From assembly GCA_945956975.1 (NCBI GenBank), contig CAMFKC010000087.1, forward strand, positions 1-7,819: DNA of 7,819 bases, read 5' to 3'. Below the pieces are notes generated by a model. That model was not told where the DNA came from, did no database searches, and saw nothing but the letters and a program-made list of their open reading frames with translations. Origin of the DNA: an uncultured Methylocystaceae bacterium. GTDB taxonomy: Bacteria; Pseudomonadota; Alphaproteobacteria; Rhizobiales; Beijerinckiaceae. The translations under genes and the position numbers were made by a program. Of this stretch, positions 5,864 to 7,819 are shown one piece after another (position 1 is the first letter of the stretch; each line of letters begins with the position of its first letter).

Positions 5864-7201
5864 ATGGCGGAACCACTCGCAACCGGCGCCTTGCGCGCCG
5901 AGACCTCGCGCAAGATCGCGCGCAGGCTCATCCCCTTCCTGATCGTCTGCTACTTCATCTCCTATCTCGACCGCGTGAATCTCGGTTTCGCCGCGCTCAC
6001 CTTCCGGCAGGATCTGGCCCTTACGGCAGAAGTGTTCGGGCTCGGCGCCGGCATCTTCTTCCTTGGCTATTTCCTGTTCGAGGTGCCGTCCAACCTGCTG
6101 CTCGAGAAAGTCGGCGCGCGCATCTGGATCGCGCGCATCATGATCACCTGGGGGCTGGTCTCGGCGGCGATGGCTCTGGTCAGGGGCGAGACGAGCTTCT
6201 ACTTCGTCCGCTTCCTGCTCGGCCTCGCCGAAGCCGGCTTCTTCCCCGGCATCATCCTCTACCTCACCTATTGGTACACCGCCGCCGAGCGCGCCAGGGT
6301 CGTCGGCATGTTCATGATCGCCGTGCCGCTGTCCTCGGCGATCGGCGCGCCAGTCTCGAGCTGGATTCTCGGCGCATTCGCCGGCGTCGGCGGTCTCGCC
6401 TCCTGGCAATGGCTGTTCATCATCGAGGCGCTGCCGGCGGTCGTGATGGGGTTCGTCGTTCTTGCCTATCTCGACGACGGCCCCGCCACAGCCAAATGGC
6501 TGACGGCGGATGAGAAGCAGGCCGTGGTCGCGCATCTCGACGCGGAGCGCGCAAGCCGCGAGGCGATCCGCAAATATTCCCTCGGCGAGGCGCTGTCGCA
6601 TCCCCGCGTGATCGGCCTCGCGCTCGTCTATTTCGGCGTCGTCACCGGTCTGTATGGGTTCGGCTTCTGGGCCCCTCAGATCGTCAAGGCGTTCGGACTT
6701 TCGATCGCGCAGACGGGCTGGGTCGTGGCGATCCCCTACGTCGCCGGGGCGCTGGTCATGATCCCCTGGACGAAACATTCCGACGCCACGCGCGAACGTT
6801 CCTGGCACGTCGCGCTGCCGGCCTTTCTGGGCGGGATCGGGCTGATCGTCGGCTCCTACCTGTCCTCGCCGCTGCTGGCGATGATCGCGCTCACGCTCGG
6901 CTCCGTCGGAACCTTCGCCGCGCTGCCGACCTTCTGGACGCTGCCGACCGCGCTTTTGACCGGCACGGCGGCGGCGGGCGGCATCGCGCTCATCAACGCC
7001 ATCGGCAATGTCGGCGGTTTCGTCGGGCCCTACCTCGTCGGCTGGATCAAGGACAATGCGCTGGCGATGAAGATTGTCACGGACCAGACCGGCGCCAATG
7101 CGCTCTCCATCGCGGTCATCGGCGGCTTCATGATCGCAGCCGGCGTGCTGACGCTCCTGCTCGGGCACGACCCCGCGATGGAGGATGGCGCGCACAAGTA
7201 A
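5864..7201 (+). CDS. MFS transporter, anion:cation symporter (ACS) family
   Basis: A 445-residue inner-membrane permease of the major facilitator superfamily, probably importing an organic anion with protons. ACS relatives carry tartrate, hexuronates, phthalate or nicotinate. The N-terminal signature YFISYLDRVNLGFAAL (30-45) in the first helix is typical of ACS. It is followed by FEVPSNLLLEKVGAR (72-86, the helix 2-3 loop) and RFLLGLAEAGFFPG (116-129). A hydrophilic central loop (about 205-245, YLDDGPATAKWLT and after) separates two six-helix halves, giving the usual 12-helix plan and length. The start is firm: GGAGG (5852-5856) sits 7 bases before the ATG. It is divergent from the msrQ-like gene and followed 52 bases later by an ABC-F gene. 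The substrate cannot be read from the sequence; the nearby P450 and hydroxyacid dehydrogenase might hint at an organic acid, but that is only inference. Confidence 0.92.
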   Translation: MAEPLATGALRAETSRKIARRLIPFLIVCYFISYLDRVNLGFAALTFRQDLALTAEVFGLGAGIFFLGYFLFEVPSNLLLEKVGARIWIARIMITWGLVSAAMALVRGETSFYFVRFLLGLAEAGFFPGIILYLTYWYTAAERARVVGMFMIAVPLSSAIGAPVSSWILGAFAGVGGLASWQWLFIIEALPAVVMGFVVLAYLDDGPATAKWLTADEKQAVVAHLDAERASREAIRKYSLGEALSHPRVIGLALVYFGVVTGLYGFGFWAPQIVKAFGLSIAQTGWVVAIPYVAGALVMIPWTKHSDATRERSWHVALPAFLGGIGLIVGSYLSSPLLAMIALTLGSVGTFAALPTFWTLPTALLTGTAAAGGIALINAIGNVGGFVGPYLVGWIKDNALAMKIVTDQTGANALSIAVIGGFMIAAGVLTLLLGHDPAMEDGAHK

Positions 7202-7253
7202 GACCGGCCCAAGGGTTGCGCTTGCCATGGCGATGGGCCAAACCCGGCGCGCC

Positions 7254-7819
7254 ATGGCTCCGCCGCTGCTCCACCTCCAGAACATAACGCTCACCCTCGG
7301 GGGTGCGCCGCTGCTCGCGGGCGCGGAGATCGCTGTCGAGCCCGGCGACCGGCTCTGCCTCGTGGGTCGCAATGGCTCCGGCAAGTCGACGCTGCTGAAG
7401 ATCGCCGCGGGCCTGCTGGACTCGGACGGCGGCACGCGCTTCTTCCAGCCCGGCGCCTCGATCCGCTACCTACCGCAGGAACCCGATTTCTCGGGCTTCG
7501 CCACTACGCTCGCCTATGCGGAAGCTGGCCTCGGCCCGACCGACGATCCGCACCGCGCCCGCTATCTGCTTGAACGTCTGGGTCTGACTGGCGAGGAAGA
7601 TCCCACAAAGCTGTCGGGCGGCGAGGGCCGGCGCGCCGCGCTCGCCCGCACGCTTGCGCCCGATCCCGACATTCTGCTGCTCGACGAACCGACCAACCAT
7701 CTCGATCTCCCGGCGATCGAATGGCTGGAAGAGGAACTGGCCGGCGTGCGCGGCGCGCTTGTGCTGATCAGCCACGACCGCCGGTTTCTGCAGGACCTCA
7801 CGCGCGCCACCGTCTGGCT
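7254..7819 (+). CDS. ABC-F family ATPase, Uup-like (3'-truncated)
   Basis: The first 188 residues of a soluble ABC-F protein, cut by the right edge. These ATPases have two ABC domains and no membrane part, and they act on ribosomes; Uup-like members have roles in translation and DNA-related processes. From ATG 7254 the sequence is MAPPLLHLQNITL, then Walker A GRNGSGKST (38-46), a Gln before the helical region in YLPQEPDF (72-79), signature LSGGE (120-124), Walker B ILLLDEPTNHLD (140-151) and the switch histidine in LISHDR (171-176). All catalytic elements of the first domain are intact; the linker and second ABC domain lie outside the window. In-frame ATGs at 7227 and 7233 are alternative starts: AAGGG (7211-7215) is 11 bases before 7227, whereas 7254 has no clear ribosome site but gives the family-like N-terminus. 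A 6-bp stem (GGCCCA 7206-7211, TGGGCC 7234-7239) overlaps the alternative starts. Confidence 0.9.
   Translation, partial: MAPPLLHLQNITLTLGGAPLLAGAEIAVEPGDRLCLVGRNGSGKSTLLKIAAGLLDSDGGTRFFQPGASIRYLPQEPDFSGFATTLAYAEAGLGPTDDPHRARYLLERLGLTGEEDPTKLSGGEGRRAALARTLAPDPDILLLDEPTNHLDLPAIEWLEEELAGVRGALVLISHDRRFLQDLTRATVW

Noticed and set aside
7206..7239. A 6-bp stem GGCCCA/TGGGCC between the MFS and ABC-F genes as a terminator or attenuator
   Set aside because: The stem is short, the loop is 22 nt and no T-run follows; too weak to call, though it would cover the alternative ABC-F starts.
5801..7435. A 544-residue open frame on the minus strand opposite the MFS gene
   Set aside because: Its product is rich in Arg, Asp, Glu and Gly with no recognisable domain, while the plus strand encodes a clear 12-helix transporter with a strong ribosome site. 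Long antisense frames are expected in GC-rich coding DNA.
1..7819. Search for a CRISPR array, tRNA genes, insertion sequences, toxin-antitoxin or phage-defence genes
   Set aside because: No regularly spaced repeats, tRNA-like folds, transposase motifs or defence domains were seen; nearly all of the window is explained by ordinary metabolic, transport and ABC-F genes.

Overview
The window is GC-rich, densely coded DNA with strong third-position GC bias. It most resembles a methylotrophic or methanotrophic alphaproteobacterium of the Hyphomicrobiales (Beijerinckiaceae/Methylocystaceae-like). The clues are a CYP153-type alkane/fatty-acid hydroxylase, two methanofuran (methylofuran)-biosynthesis-type genes (bacteria that carry these use the tetrahydromethanopterin-linked C1 pathway), an MsrQ with an extended C-terminus, and an ABC-F start sequence that looks alphaproteobacterial to me. 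The taxonomic placement is an inference from gene content, not from a marker gene.

Layout. (1) 1-954, +: the C-terminal three quarters of a CYP153 cytochrome P450, cut by the left edge. (2) 1017-2743, -: a tightly coupled two-gene unit. It holds an MfnB-type (5-formylfuran-3-yl)methyl phosphate synthase fused to a FolB-like dihydroneopterin aldolase domain, followed with an ATGA overlap by an MfnE-type amino-acid-kinase-fold protein. (3) 2890-4847, +: a two-gene unit of a zinc-less quinone-oxidoreductase-like MDR enzyme and a D-2-hydroxyacid dehydrogenase. (4) 4851-5744, -: an MsrQ-like heme membrane protein, convergent with the dehydrogenase with only 3 bp between stop codons. (5) 5864-7201, +: an MFS transporter of the anion:cation symporter type, divergent from msrQ across a 119-bp region that holds a perfect 8-bp inverted repeat. 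(6) 7254 to the right edge, +: the first ATPase domain of a Uup-like ABC-F protein.

How the genes may work together. The mfnB-folB/mfnE pair would supply steps of methanofuran assembly, and through its FolB domain possibly the pterin precursor of tetrahydromethanopterin. Those two cofactors carry C1 units in formaldehyde oxidation. The P450, MDR enzyme, hydroxyacid dehydrogenase and MFS transporter look like ordinary accessory carbon metabolism, and I see no proof that they form one pathway.

The most unusual signal is in the cofactor pair. The FolB domain keeps its full catalytic set. The MfnB domain, however, has Thr where I expect the Schiff-base lysine, and the MfnE partner has RIGDG where the fold normally has a KxGGS-like motif. 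Both reading frames are intact, so the pair may be a re-purposed or lineage-specific version of the methanofuran enzymes. I found no CRISPR array, tRNA, rRNA, insertion sequence or phage gene.
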